A stretch of 64,000 bases of DNA from Lineolata rhizophorae (taxonomy: Eukaryota; Ascomycota; Dothideomycetes; Lineolatales; Lineolataceae), in the NCBI GenBank assembly GCA_010093515.1, contig MU001671.1, positions 618,808 through 682,807 on the forward strand, in the 5' to 3' direction. Made by a program: the position numbers and the translations under genes. Below are positions 22,735 through 35,934 of the stretch, piece by piece (position 1 is the stretch's first letter; every line of letters starts with the position of its first letter). The notes under the pieces were generated by a model, which ran no database searches, was not told where the DNA came from, and was given only the letters and a program-made list of their open reading frames with translations.

Positions 22735-24452
22735 TCTGCTGAACCACCTGCCGTCCGGCACCGGCAGGTGACGTTGGGGTGAGAGAAGGTAGCCCGCTAA
22801 GGGCTCCCGCAGGCGGCCGGCCGGCCCTGCTGCAGCGCCTGCAGCCCTCACTCGAAGAACCGCGTGGCCGGGCGCGCGCGCCCTTCCCACCCTCTGTGCG
22901 TGCAGAATGGCGCGCAGGGCGGGCTTCATCGCGGCGAATACCGCGCCGCCGATGACAACAGACCGGCCCTCCCCCCATCTACCAATAATTCCCCCCTAAC
23001 CCAATCGCCTGGCCGCCGCTGTAGCCGGTATCGACCGCGTTCTTCCCAAATAGAGTGTCCGCGCGGGTGGGGAAGTTTCATGATGCTAGTTTCGCTCACG
23101 ATCCCTTCCCCCCCGAAGCCCTCGGGCTTAGAGCTCGAGTAAGATGCCCGCCGGCGCCGCTGCTAATCAATTTCAGGCCTACATCACCCACGATGCTAGG
23201 TAATAAGGCGTTTCGATGCTCTGTGCTGGTGGCCGACGGCCGCCAGGCTGCTGTCCAGCGCGCTGCTACCGAACCAAACCCCCTCCTTCCCCCAGCCCTC
23301 CGGCCCCGCCAACTTTGCCCAAGAAAAGCGCCTAAAATGGCAAGCTCTGGATCGAGTGGCACGAGACGTCCGAAATATATCGGGCCCTGCCTAAGGCCAG
23401 GTACTACTGAGTACTAAGACAGGCGTGGGTACGCGCGCGCAGCCACTACGAGGGCGAGCTGGCCACACCCCGTTGCCGCGGTTCGTGCTCAGTCATACAT
23501 TATGTGGACCTTACAGAGAAGTCGCGGGCCAAGTTAGCGGGAGAAGGTAGCGAAGAAGGAACGAGCGGCAGGCTGGCAACCCACACGGCGCACGACGGGC
23601 CAGGTTCCCTTTCCAGTTTCGCCGTGAGGGAGCAGCGAGGCCATGGGCGGCAACTGCCGCGGCGGGCGATGGATGGGCGACCAAGGCACCGAAGGCCGCC
23701 ACTCGCCCTGGTCGGGCCGGCCAGCTGCCAAGTCCGTGGTAGGGCAGAGCGCCCTTGCCTTGCTTAGCCCGCACGGGGCCGCGGGAAAGGCGGGCAAAGG
23801 TTCCTTGGGCCGTCAGCCTTACCGACCGCCGCCAAGCCAGGACCCCGGCCCTTCGCGCTCCCGGCCTACATATACGTGCCTAGGTACATATGTACGTACA
23901 TAATCCGTTAGGCTGCTTTTCCCAAGCCGGCCCAAGTCCTGGACGGCCCGGCGACCTCCAGCAGGTAGGTATGTAGTGCTTGGCTTGGCTGTGGCGCGGT
24001 CGGGCGCTCGGGAATTGCTTGGGACGGCGAGGTGGCGTGTCGCACGGCGGACGGCGAGCTCCAACGCGTTCGCTGCAGCTTGCTGCCGTGCCACAGCGCT
24101 GCCGTACGCCTCTCTGGGCGCGTTTGCCAACTGTCAGGCAGTCCAGTGGCCGAGGGCCGCCGCCCGTCGGCCTTCCCTGTCGGAGCGAGGTTTCCCCCCG
24201 GTCGGCCGACCAGCCCTGCCGCACGACAGGCTCAGGCGCTGTCCCGTGGCGGTGCGGAGCGGGTGCGGGTGCGGGCCATTCCCGAGCTGCTCTGTGCCCT
24301 CGGCCCAGCGACCTGCGCTGTGCGCTGCACGGCACACTCCCGCGGCCGCTTGAGCCGAGGGGGCCCCTGCCGCGGCCTGCCTGCTCGCTCGCCTCCCTTC
24401 TCTTCCTCCCTCCTCTCTCCGCTCCGCCCTGGCCCTGCTCGCAATAGCGAAA

Positions 24453-24477
24453 CCCCTCCCTCCCTCCCTCCATCCCC
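24453..24477 (-). repeat. C-run tract (G-runs on the minus strand)
   Basis: Five runs of three or more C in 25 bases form a quadruplex-prone sequence on the minus strand, mirroring the G-run tract 2 kb to its left. Confidence 0.55.
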
Positions 24478-26300
24478 GGTCGAAGGGGCCCCGAGAAGCC
24501 TCCGAAGCTCCGATCTGCAACCCCAAATCGTCATCTCCGCCGCCCGGCTGCCCACGGGCCAAGGACGGGGAGGGGCGGACAGATTGCCAACCCGGCAGGC
24601 GCATCCACCCCACCGCCGGTGGCCAAGCCATCCTGGAGGAACAAGAAGCATCCAGCAGCAGCAACAGCAGCCGCGACCACCAACAAGAGGCCCTGCAAGC
24701 CGCCGATCCGCCGTGCGACCAGAGCCTGCCCGCGGACCGGCGACGGGGCCCATGTGGGAGGGCTGTTGCCAGCAGCGACGCCGAAATTGGGTGGCAGTGA
24801 TGGGGTGTCCAGATCGAGCCGGCTGCAGCAAACGGGCACCGAGATCCCCCCCTAACGTGCATGCAGGCGCCCAGAAGGCAGAATGCTCTCGTTAAACGGC
24901 GCGGCGAACACGGCGAAGCGCACAACTACACCGGAGTACATGGCCGCCCGTTCATGTACGGATGTACCTACCCTTACCTCTCCCCTCTGTAGGTGGGTGG
25001 GTGGGTGTGTGCGCTCCGCGCTCCGTACCGCAGGCGGAGAGCGCTCGTTTTGGCCCCTGCCGTCCCGGCCTACTACGTACATACCCACCAGCCGACGCTC
25101 GGAATTAAAATCAAAAGCGATGGATGGACGATAGCTTGCCCGTCGCAAATTGGCCCACACGCCCGTCAGGCATGATCGACGCGCGAGCGGGTGGGGTGGC
25201 TTGTGCCGTCCGTGTATATTTCGGAGGCGAGAGCAAGGTGGAGAAGAGAGCGAGCGACCTGCGTCAGGGCCGTGTGCGGGGCGTCATTGGTGCCTTTGGC
25301 CGGGGCGGATCCACCACGGCCGCCAGCAGCCCGCCAGGCGGCAGTCCCCATTCCCCGACCCCCAGCCGTCACACGCGCACGCACACGGCACCCTCCTAGA
25401 AATCGGAACGGGGGCCGGCCGGTCGGGGGAATTGTGACGCGAGAGACATGTTCGCGCCTTCGCCCCTTCTGGGCGCAGCCGCACCACCCCGAGCGGCTGG
25501 CCGTGGCCCTATGTACATACGCGGAAGAGATCACCGTAGGGCTGGAAAGGGCTGGCTGCGAGCCCCCGAGAGGGCGGGCTGCTGCCGCCGCCGCCGGCCG
25601 CCGGTCGAAGAGCCCTACGGCGCTCGCCTCGGGGCCTCGGGCGTCTGTGGGTGGGTCGTCTACCCAAGCGCCAAGGCTGCGTCGCCCGCACAAGCAGCCC
25701 ACTTGGCCCCTGCAAAATTGCCCTCCCCCCCCGGCCCCGTCGCGCCTCGCGCTGGGCCTCCATTTTCGAAAGCCCGCCGCACCAAGGACAGCCACCGACC
25801 TACGGCTTCGACGCCCACACCTTTTCTCTCTCTCTTTCTCTCTCTCCGCCGTCGCTTCCCGCTGTTGCCTTGGGGGCTTTCACCCCTTTGGCCCACTCCT
25901 CTTTAGCCGTGAACCGTCCCAGCCTGCCCGTCCCCCTCCCACCAACCAAAATCTGTAACCTCCTTTTTCCCAAGCTTTCCGCAACCCCCTCATTTTCTTC
26001 GAACGGAGTAGCACTGCCCCCGGATTGCGACCCATCCCGCCGTCCTCGTGCGCACGCTCTTTGTCAGGCCGCTTCCCCCCTCGCCAATCCCCCTCCTGGA
26101 TCCGAGAGGTGTGACGGCCAGCTGTGGCCGCCAGCGTAAACCTGCTTGGTTTGTGGCTGCGGCGGGCCCTTGCCCTACCGCGGCGCTCCGCCGGCAAACT
26201 CTCTCGCGTGCGGCTTCCCAATCAGAGCCGCTTCTCTCCGCCTCCACCGTCCCGTAGCTCGCTCGGAACCCTGCTGCAAGTCATCTCACCTGGGCCGGCC

Positions 26301-28117
26301 ATGTCGCTATTAGATAAGGTTCCCGGCGATCTGAGACTCTACATAGGAGGGTGAGTGAACATATGCGCGCGCGCCGTCTCTAGTGCCCCAGCTTCTTCGT
26401 GTCCCCGTGAACTCGAGTCGCACGCCGACCCGTCATCAACGGCTGGAGGGGCGGCGACTGGAGCTACTAGCTCTGCCTGATGATGACGGTAGCGTTGCTA
26501 TCAATAACCGTCTTTCTTTATTTTTAAGAAATGGGGTACGTAAAAAAGAGCGCTAATCAAAGGGTACGCCGGCCGGGCGCGAAATTGTTTTTTTTGTCAT
26601 TAGGCTTTTCACTTTGCGGCGCAAGCAGGCGCTGCAGGAAGCCAATATCACCCATGTGCTCTCGGTTCTGAAATTGCCGCTCGACCAGGGTCTGTTCCGC
26701 GATTTCAGGCACATGGTCGTCGAAGTGGACGACGACGATGACGAAGACTTGCTTCAACACTTCCCGGCGACCAACCAGTTCATCCAAGAAGGCCTCGACG
26801 GTGGCGGTGGTGTCCTCGTGCATTGGTAAGTGAACCCTTGCTCAGCTGAGCCTTGCAGAGACCCCCCTCCAGCGCTCGATTTCCTTCTTGTTTCAAAAAT
26901 CGCCGATCCGAAGAGGAATGTGCTCGGTTGGCTACCGGAGGGTTTGCCTTTTCAAAAGCAACGTTCACGGCCACAAACCCTGCGCACATCAGATCCTGCA
27001 TGCTGCAGGATTATCTCCGTGCAGTTTGCGGTCCCTGAACGCCTTGTCCCTACTAGCAACCAGAAAACAAATTCTGAGAGCACGAGCTCTGCTTTGCGTT
27101 GTATTTCTGTCTTCGGGAAGATCTCACTTGCCACCTTTGTCATTTTGGGTCCCTTATCTGCATGTGCTGCGAAATGATGTTGCCGGCCCCGCGTTACAAT
27201 GCCCCGGCGTATCTAATTCCTTAATTTAGTGCCATGGGCAAATCTCGCTCTGCCACATGCGTAGTTGCCTTCTTGATGCAGAAGTACCTCATATCTCCAT
27301 CAGAGGCTCTCGATCAGATCCAGCAGAGTCGCCCATCATGTGATCCAAACGAAGGCTTCAAGGCGCAGTTGGAGCTCTATCATCGCATGAACTACCCCAA
27401 AAATGTGGAGGAATCTTACCAGTATCAGAAATGGTTGTACCAACGAGAAGTCGAGGCAAGCAATGTAACGGGCCAAGCCCCTGAAGCAGACAAAATAGTC
27501 TTCGAGGACGAACTTTCCTCACCGCAATGCGCTTCAGTTGAGTTTGAATTGCGGTGTCGGAAGTGCAGGTAAGTCATCGAGGTCTCGTCATTCGCCAGTG
27601 GCGCGACTAGTTTACGCACTGTCCTCATTTCTGCTTCTACCTACTCTTTTCATCTAAGTATTTTACACTTTTTTTTTCTCTTCATAAAATTCTACTACGC
27701 AAGAGGCAAGATTGCTTCATCTCTCTCTCAACGACTAACTGCTCTGCAACCAGACGAGCCTTGGCGAACTCAGGGTACTTGGTTCGGCATGTTCCGACAG
27801 GCATCAATTGGGACGAGGACGGGATGACTATTGATTCGTCGGAACCATCTCCATCTGGCTGCGCTCACCACTTCGTCGAGCCCCTTTCATGGATGCGATC
27901 AGAGCTAGAGCAAGGAAAGCTTGATGGCCGACTCGAATGTCCCAAATGCAAGACGAATGTCGGCAAATATGCTTGGCAAGGCATGCAATGCAGTTGCGGT
28001 CATTGGGTTGTACCTGGAATCTCGCTGACCAAGAGTCGTGTTGATGAGGTCAAACCACGCCGCGAGGCCACCGCCACCATGAGGATCAGGAAACCTCCTG
28101 GATCTCAAAATTTGTAG
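26301..28117 (+). CDS. yvh1: YVH1-type dual-specificity phosphatase with C-terminal zinc-binding domain (four exons)
   Basis: Exons 26301-26350, 26604-26825, 27230-27568 and 27754-28117 give about 324 residues. The N-terminal phosphatase domain begins KVPGDLRLYIGG. Its active-site loop HCAMGKSR (about 90-97) is made only when exons 2 and 3 are joined: the catalytic Cys codon is split TG|T. The C-terminal part has the zinc-binding set: CRKCRR, CAHHFVEPLSWM, CPKCKTNVGKYAW and CSCGHWVVPG. In yeast, YVH1 releases Mrt4 during assembly of the 60S ribosomal stalk and also affects sporulation; the zinc domain does the ribosomal job. Intron 2 (26826-27229, 404 bases) is long for a filamentous fungus. 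A run of acidic residues (DDDDDED) sits near residue 70. Confidence 0.9.
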
Positions 28118-31100
28118 ATTGAGTCGGTGTCTCGAGGTCTGAATAATCTGAGAGAATCATTTCCTACAATAGAGATCCTCCACAGTTGGAGTCGCCGGAG
28201 GGGAACACCGACGCGTTGCGGACAACACTCCGAAATCCGTTACATCTGATTCTGGCGCAATCTGTGCTTCTGCGTGCAGATGGAGCCGCACAGTCGGCGG
28301 CCGTTGCTCCCCCACTACGTACAACTCCTCTCCGCTACGTAGCGTCAACGCCAGCCATTTTCGAACGGCTCCCATTCGACAAGTGTCAATGACGGAGCTG
28401 CAAGCCCTCCCGCTTAAGGCTTTTTCAGGCCCTCCACGCGCTCCAACCTATGACGATCGATTAAGGCGTCCCGCTCCATGGGGACCCTTGGAAAGACGAT
28501 CTGCTCATCAGCCTCGATCAGACACCAGGCCCATCCTTCCGCCCGCCTGCCGCCCTGTCCTTTCCCCGCTTAAGCATGCAGCCGCAACCACAACCACACC
28601 ATGCCCGGCTGGCCGCCTTGTTGTTGCTCTAGCCCTCTTCTCTGCTCCGCGGCCGTAATCTGTACCGTGCATTGCAGCGATCGTTCCAACCGCGACCCGG
28701 AAGCCCAGCCAGCCCGCCCGCCGCCCGGCGGGTGGCCCCAAGCGAAGAGCAAGGGCCCCGACCGACAAAACAACCCCCCATTTCCTTCCGAAGGCCGTCA
28801 TAGGCAAAAAAACCACGTCCCGCACCTTATTCCTGTCCCGGGCTGGGGCGGAAGCGCGCGCGAAAGGCGGCCGTCACCCGGCGCGCGCGCCTCCCCCCCC
28901 CTTCCCGGGACGCCGACTACGGCCGCTGGCGGGCGCAGTCGCCGGTGGGTGTTCTGGCCTGCCGCCGTGCGTAGGTGCCCGCCTTTCCGCCCGTCGGCGC
29001 CGTTGCCAGTGCTGGGCTTTGTCAGGTGAAGGACAATGATCGGGTTCGGTACGGGGCATACGGGCAAGCGAGGAAGCGGAAGGTCGTGTTTGCGGCATAC
29101 GCAACCTTGAACCTCGTCGGCAGGCAATGCGTGTTCCGAGGTGCTATCGCGGAGCGCCACGATGGGCTCTAAGAGGTGTTGTGCTGCGTAGACGGGGCTA
29201 GATGCGCGTGGGTTGCTGCTGCTGTGGCAGGGGGGCGGGTGAGAGAGTGTGCTCGTCCTGCATTTGCCGGCGCGAGGTGGTCGTGCCAGTTGCCAGTTGG
29301 CCGGGCCAAAAAGGGTGCGTGACAGCGTGAATAGAAGCGCCGCGGTTGATGTCTGCCTCTGGTGCCCCCTACTGGGTGATGGTTCCTCGTAGTAGCATCG
29401 TGAGATAGTCCAACATGCCAGCAGCAAGGCAACTATGAGCTAATATGTTGCATCAGTGTTCTCTATCATTCCTCGCTTCACCTGTCCATCATCAATTGTT
29501 ATGCTGAAATGGTCTGATTCTTGGAAGCAAGTACGAGCTGAGGTTCTGCATCTTCGTAACTCACGTCTTCCTCTTCTTGGTCATTACACTGAAAGAGGAA
29601 TTAGCAGAAAAAAGGGAGCACAATATAGGAAGTATCACTGTGACGTCGACTCTACACCGAATACTGGAACCACCTGAGCTGGCTTCGAAAATCGCTTGCC
29701 AGGAATGAAGTCTCTCATGATCCGTCGATCCTATCCTAGAAGAAAAAAGGCCGAAAATAGTCAAAGACATGTCCAGGGGTCCACGGGAACTTGTGGTGCT
29801 GCCCGCCGACACCTAGCAGTGAACGGTCAACCTTCTGACGTTCAAAGACTGATCTCTTATTTGCGCATGATTGGTCGACCTTTTTCCCTCGTTCTAGGCT
29901 CTATTTATCGAAAGTCTAGCTATCTTTTTGCGTTGCACCTGTGTGATTTCAACCGCGTGGCTCGCAAGATCATCCGGGACAAACTCTATTCACTCTTGCC
30001 GCGCCCAGGGTAGGACGCATTCCGTCATTGGCCAAATTCAGAGGTGCCATGAGTACAGGACTCTCAGATGATCGGGGTAACAATACGTCAACATTGGCTA
30101 TCTTTCCACCTGCCTGATCTTTTGTCCCTCATCTGGTCTGTCAAGAGGGGCCATTGGCAGCACTGACTAAGCGCTAAGGCGTGCATCATCCTTCGTTTTA
30201 CGATCGGAACCCCACATTGATGATGAGCGAGGAGTTGCGAACTGACTCAACACCAAAATATTTTGCGCTCTGCCGCAAATTCCACTTTGCGCCGCCTCAT
30301 AGTTGTATTTTCTTGGCGCTTACATGTGGCCCGGAACCACGGAACCTAGACGTGATGTCTCGAATCACTATACGAAGTCTTGGCACCACCCGTGTCACGA
30401 TAACGCCAAGATTCGGGTTACTTGGGTTTCCGAGCAAGACTAGCCGATGCGAGCAAGTCGCGCATGCGACCATGTCGTCGTTTGCGGAGGTGAGTCTGGA
30501 CGCATCGTTGTTTAGGGTGCTTTTATGCTGCTGGGTGGAAAACGAATGGTATCGTCACGTTTCAGCTGGGCGTGGGAACGACCACTCAGCACCAAGACGC
30601 TATGACCATACTTTTTTTGCTCCGCTTCAAACAGGTAGGTAGTTCTCACCGCAATTCGCGCAGCCTACTCGATGCTACGATGTGTCTTCAGCGTCCAATA
30701 GGCGGCGGCTGAGTACGGTGTGGGCTTAACTAACTTTCCTCATCGTCGACCGCACATGTGCGTCTGTCAGAGTGTCCATGCGCTGCCGCTCCACTCCCCG
30801 GGTGGATATACGTGCTAGAATTGGCTTCCACTAGTCTACCGCTACTACCTACTCACGAGCGCAAGACACGTTCCCAGATTATCTCTCTCTGCGGGCCCCC
30901 GCGCCGTTGCATGCAGCCGACTCGCAGACAGACCGCATCGACCTACCTCAACACCCAACAGCTCTACCAGCGAAGTCTTCCCACGATGCCGCACTCAATT
31001 AGACTCAGCCCGTGGCCCCGCACCCGCAGACGCAACATGCATCGCCTGCGTCACCTCGCGCCCTCCGAACCGGGTCCTTAGGCCGATTTCCATCCCACCG

Positions 31101-34100
31101 AGAAATACAACCTCGACCAGCTACCACATCCCATGGCCTTAGCTGTATGGATTTGTAGGTCTGAAAAACTTGTCTCACCTAGGTTGTAGTAGCTCCGGCT
31201 CCACCTCCACCTCCGCCACCATCGTCACTACCACCGCATGCGCTGTTTACCTAGCTTGCATCGTAGCTTGCGCCTTAGGCGCCTCAGACACCGAAGGGCG
31301 AGTGACCTGGTCAGACTTCCGTAGTTAACTAATCGCCAAAGTGGGGTTCGGTATGCCTCGTGTGCATGTGCGTGTGCGTGCGCGTGTGCGTGTGTGTAGT
31401 TTCTTTTCCCCTCCGGCGCAATCTCCGCCGGTATGGCGCCCTGATTTCCCCCCCACCCCCCCTCCTTCCCGCCCCTCCCCCACCTCTTCTCACCCTGCTC
31501 CCGGCCGCCGCCCGCCCGTGATTTTCTGCAAGGGAAGACGGCCCGAACGGCGTGTCGTCCTTGCTGCTGCAAACTTCGCTTTCATGCAATGCGGACATGG
31601 GCGATGTGCCTCGTCCGTTTTGGTCCTGTTCGGTCTGGCGCCGAAAATGGGGCACACGCGGGATGAGGCCGGGGGCAAGGCGGCTCGGCTTGAGTTCAGG
31701 TCGAAAGTCTGACGCCCTTCCAGCTGGGCTGCTGCGAGGCGGAGAGGATTGGTTGAAGGAACTGGATTGTTCTAGAGGGGTTGTTGTTTGTGGGTTTTAC
31801 TGTTGGTCGTTTGAGACGAACAGGCGCTTCTATTTACTATTTTCCTTTCATGACTGTCGTCGATGCTGTTTTGATGGGTACGCGTGCAGGCGTTTGGTGT
31901 CTTGTTGTCTCGGAGATACCCGTGGCGACTTTTCACTCCAGGTAAGTCTCCGGCTTGGGTCGCTTGATCGAGTACTTGATTTGCTCGGCGACATTGTCTT
32001 GGGCGCTCAACTGCATTGTCTGCAAATGCCCTGCGTGAACCGACGTGTCAGCACCTAAGGGCGTTTGTTTCGGCAGCAGCTTTGCCTGGTCGCATGGCGC
32101 CCGTTTACGAGCTAAACGAGTTTCAAGTCGCCTTTCTGTAATATCGTTCGTACGCCGAACGACTGCGTTCGGGAGACCACAATAGTGAGACGGCATCTTC
32201 AGTTCATGCTATTCTTGGCATTCGAAATAAGTCATGTTGAACCAAACCGCTCTGGCTAGCAACCTTGGTTGCGAGTCAAGAACTTACATTGAACGAAGCC
32301 GCTAGCACTGAGAAGCTATGTATCCAGGTCAAAAAAGGGCTCCTTTAGGCATTGTGAACTAGAGATTGATCACTTAAAGGGACAGTAGTCATGATGCGCG
32401 TTGCGACTTGATTTAAATGCGGGTAATTTGAACCGAATACGACAACAATGGCCAATTCGGTTTAAAATCACCCCACGTCAATTTCATAATAAGCCTCCAA
32501 ACCTGAATCTCAACTTGATAATCACTTCTACATTTGCAAATAGTTAAGGTACATAAATGCGAGGAAACCCTTAACTCCGTTCACTCGCATGTAGGAAATG
32601 ATCGACCTTCTCTCACTCTGCAGGTCCGGCTATCTCTTGCAGTCGATCCAGAAGTCGGATATAAGTTTGGCCAGGTTACTCTCGGCAAGTGAGTCTCATC
32701 TTTTAATAACTAAGCATTCCGAAGATGCTAGTTGGGTGTCTATAGCTTCGTCGTCGTTCTCTTGTCAACACCCGACAGTTCTAGAAACGCAGTTGCATAA
32801 CGATCGCTCAGGCGGCTACGCACATAATGCACATCTTCGACTGCGGGATAGTCGCGCAACAAATTATTGTTGTCTGTGCGCCCCAATTTCCGGAGTGACT
32901 TTCCATACGGGTCACTTGCCAGATCAAGCAAATGAATGACTTCCAATTGGAATGAGATTATCGGACTGCTCCTGAATGCCGTCAACACTCGTTGACAGTC
33001 CTCCTTTGTGATGTGTTAATCTTGCGAAACAAGGTCTCCGGCGACCAAGTCCTTCAAAGCAGCTCGCGTTGATGTAATGACGGTCACACGTTTTGTGACT
33101 GACTGAGTATCTGGAATCCGCCGACAGTGTGAATTCTGGCCATTGCAATAACCGACCCCAGGAGAACCTCGCAGCATTCGCCTGAGGGACTGTGGGGCAG
33201 AAAGTGTGAAATGTATTCTAGCCTGAATTCAACCTCGATTTAATCTGAGCTGTCAAGCACATGATGTGCGGCTTGACTTTGAGCCATTCTAAACCGGTCA
33301 CCACGTGCTGTTCGATGAGCATCAGTTGTTCGTAGGCACTGCCAATATTGAGGTCAATATGAACTTGAACAACGAAACAATAAATTACAAAACTAAAGAT
33401 TTAAAATTATTAGCCCGAGTGAAAGCGAGAGAATAATTGGCCGGTAACATCGAGCGTTAGTTTGTTCCTAACCGCTGCATATTTAGCCCTAATATCGCAA
33501 GTGAACCTAATACGCCTACTAACACGCATTTTACAACAAAATCTCTAAGCGTTATCTTGTCTACGTGTTATATTAGATATTTTCTAGTCACATCGAACTC
33601 TTCACGTAGTGATTTAGCAACACAGTGGCAGGCGCATGTCATCTACTTTATAGACTCCAACATAAAGGCTAAAGTCAGCCTTTAATCATTAAGCTAAAAT
33701 TGGTGTAGTTCTCATTTTATTGTTTCATTAACCTTGGTGCGCCGAAGCTAGAACATTTTCTTACTACGTACGAGCTTTTTTCTATTCAAAGTGAAAAATA
33801 TACGAACTTTTGACAGACTCATTTTTCTATTTGCTAAGGCGAAATTCGCCCGAGACTAGAAGCTGCTCTATCCGTTTCAACAAACCGAAGCAACATACGG
33901 CCGTAACTCCAGTTGCGAGCATTTGGATTTGCAATGGCGTTCCTACCTTAAGTGACCATCACTCCTCACTGTATAAGCCGATATTAAATCCAGGTAAGCT
34001 TCGCCCAAAGGCGCCTTATACCACTAATTATTCTTGTTCGTATACATCATGTTAATAGCAAGTTGATCTCTGAAAACTGCAGGTGCATAAACATTTACTC

Positions 34101-34611
34101 TATGTGACACAAAGATAATTGAATCTAAATTCTGCGCTAAAGTGTAGGAATAGTGCAGTATAGAGCAGCATTGGCTGATTAATTGATACAACTGTCTTAA
34201 AAGCCAAACAACCCTAAAAGCTCTTGTGCAGCGTGTGTACTACATTTGCACATCAGGAGACAATAATGCTACCTAAATGGTGGAACAAGGTATTATTACA
34301 ATTTCAACATTGTCGCTTTGTTCTCAGCGTCGTAAGACCAACCGAGGAGTCGGTCTGTTCATTTTGGCAAGCTTGACTAGCTACTAAAGACTGGTTGTAT
34401 TATGGTAGTAACGGACGTGGCATTGTTCATGTCATAATCGGCAGAAATTCGGGAGGAAGTGGCGTATGATACTCGGCACAATGTCCTATCTTGACAGTGG
34501 CATAGTTTCGATAGGATTTGAATTAGGGAAACAAAGAGAATGCAAGATAAATACGAAGAAGGATATCACGTTGCGTGATTGAGACGAGGACAGTAGAACA
34601 CCGAGTGGGTC
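28118..34611. other. Long gene-free region (about 6.5 kb)
   Basis: No exon chain or family motif was found. The first 3 kb are GC-rich and of low complexity; from about 32.2 kb on the DNA is AT-rich and looks decayed. Frames such as 30181-30642 (153 codons) and 32598-32939 have no recognisable pattern. The last part must contain the promoter of the F-box gene. Confidence 0.45.
31361..31398. repeat. Imperfect TG/CG dinucleotide repeat
   Basis: An alternating pyrimidine-purine run of TG, CG and CATG units about 38 bases long. Such tracts can take the Z-DNA form. It lies in a gene-free region. Confidence 0.6.
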
Positions 34612-35934
34612 ATGGAAGAAAATACCGGAAACCCAAAGCTAAACATGGCTAATCTCCAATCCATGCCCGCAGAAATCATAATGGAAATCTGGGACCAAAT
34701 TGAGAGAAAAGAGTCCCTACTATCCTTCGCGCAGACCTGCAGGCGCTTCCACCATATGAAATACATTCAAAATCGTAAACCGAAGCACTCGGAGTGCAAT
34801 AAAGCTGTTTTCAAAGAGTTTCTCAAGCGCGACAAGTTCGCCAAGATTGCTGAAGCAGAGCGGCAAGGCTTCCGAGACAAGAAGGCCGCGTGCTCGGGAT
34901 GTCTATCTAGGCACGATATCGGAATGTTTCTTCCGGATCAATTGCTCAAGGTGCCGCCGGAGAAGCGCCTATGCTTGGGGCGCACTGGCCTGATGCGCCT
35001 GGACTACTATGATGGGCTCTGCAAATACCTTTCATTCGACGAAGCCCAGAAGAAGTTTCAGGCGAATATTGAGTGGTATGGGGATGCAAATAGGAAAGTC
35101 CACCATTTGCTTACGGCCGAAGACGTGTACAAGCTCAGCCTACGCATCCCGGGCGCAAACTGTGATTCCACCGTCCAGGTCAACAACGCGGAGTTCAGAT
35201 ATGTCGCGGTGTCTGTCATTCTATCCCGAGGCCAGACGCGCATTTGGGGCAATCCCCAAAATTACGCCTCTCAGTTTCGGTTCCATGACTTCGATCCTCT
35301 CGATTATGCGTTCGACGGTCCAACGGTAGAGGAGATTTACAATAAACTGGTCAATTCTGGGATCAGGATATGCCCGCATATCCACACCAATGAGTTGAGA
35401 TGTACCAATCTCCACGTCGTCCGGATACGCATAATCGCCCCTAATGAATATTTGCACCACAATTGGGCCTTGCTCAGACCAGATGGCTACGATCACAACG
35501 ATATTTGGTACCCGCCCTTGTTTCCTTACGAACAGGACCGTGTCAGGCGCAGAATGTGGAACGCAGTCTCTTGTAAGGAGTGCGACACTGTGGCCAACAT
35601 TTGCGAACATAATCGCGACGACGGGCTGTCTGACATTTATTTCCGCATTATTAGAGCCATCGGACGCCGCGACAATACTTGCGGTGATAATGTCCTTTTT
35701 TATCCCGACGGGGAATTACGTACGGACGAGTATGATTCCAATGATGAAGACGGCGAAGATGACGAAAGCTCTGTTGAAGAATCCTTTGACGGGGGATCAG
35801 TTCGTCGCGGGGATTGGGACAGTGGGACTGCTTGCACCAGTAAGAGCTGGCTTAACCACCTCGAGCAACCAGACCATGTACCCGTGGAAGACAGAGGCGC
35901 ACTCGAATCCATGTGGTGCGCGACAGATTTCTAA
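34612..35934 (+). CDS. F-box protein (single exon)
   Basis: One uninterrupted frame of 440 codons. Residues of about 14-52 (LQSMPAEIIMEIWDQI, then FAQTCRRFHHM) form an F-box, the motif that binds Skp1 in SCF ubiquitin ligases. Further on there are cysteine pairs (CSGCLSRHDIGMF near 94; VSCKECDTVANICEH near 325) that may bind zinc. The C-terminus is strongly acidic. This layout is common in large lineage-specific F-box families of Pezizomycotina; the recognised substrate is unknown. The gene sits alone between AT-rich, gene-poor DNA, which suggests an accessory rather than a core gene. The first ATG is used; a second in-frame ATG lies 11 codons on, just before the F-box. Confidence 0.75.
   Translation: MEENTGNPKLNMANLQSMPAEIIMEIWDQIERKESLLSFAQTCRRFHHMKYIQNRKPKHSECNKAVFKEFLKRDKFAKIAEAERQGFRDKKAACSGCLSRHDIGMFLPDQLLKVPPEKRLCLGRTGLMRLDYYDGLCKYLSFDEAQKKFQANIEWYGDANRKVHHLLTAEDVYKLSLRIPGANCDSTVQVNNAEFRYVAVSVILSRGQTRIWGNPQNYASQFRFHDFDPLDYAFDGPTVEEIYNKLVNSGIRICPHIHTNELRCTNLHVVRIRIIAPNEYLHHNWALLRPDGYDHNDIWYPPLFPYEQDRVRRRMWNAVSCKECDTVANICEHNRDDGLSDIYFRIIRAIGRRDNTCGDNVLFYPDGELRTDEYDSNDEDGEDDESSVEESFDGGSVRRGDWDSGTACTSKSWLNHLEQPDHVPVEDRGALESMWCATDF

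Larger units (their letters stand above)
21175..26300. other. Long GC-rich, low-complexity region between two divergent genes
   Basis: The region lies between the start of the zinc-finger gene (minus) and the start of YVH1 (plus), so it must contain both promoters and leaders. Long frames exist on all phases (for example 22115-22978 minus, 287 codons; 24032-24895 plus, 287 codons), but they overlap, consist of Arg/Ala/Pro/Gly runs and show no motif. This is what GC-rich DNA poor in stop codons produces by chance. A (GCC)n run and G-rich and C-rich tracts lie inside and are listed separately. Confidence 0.55.

Noticed and set aside
22108-22978. Two overlapping minus-strand open frames of 273 and 287 codons
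   Set aside because: Both are Arg/Ala/Pro/Gly-rich, overlap each other in different phases and overlap plus-strand frames; no motif. They are expected in GC-rich DNA with few stop codons.
24032-25958. Long open frames on both strands in the GC-rich block
   Set aside because: Same low-complexity composition, mutual overlap in several phases and no domain features or exon chain.
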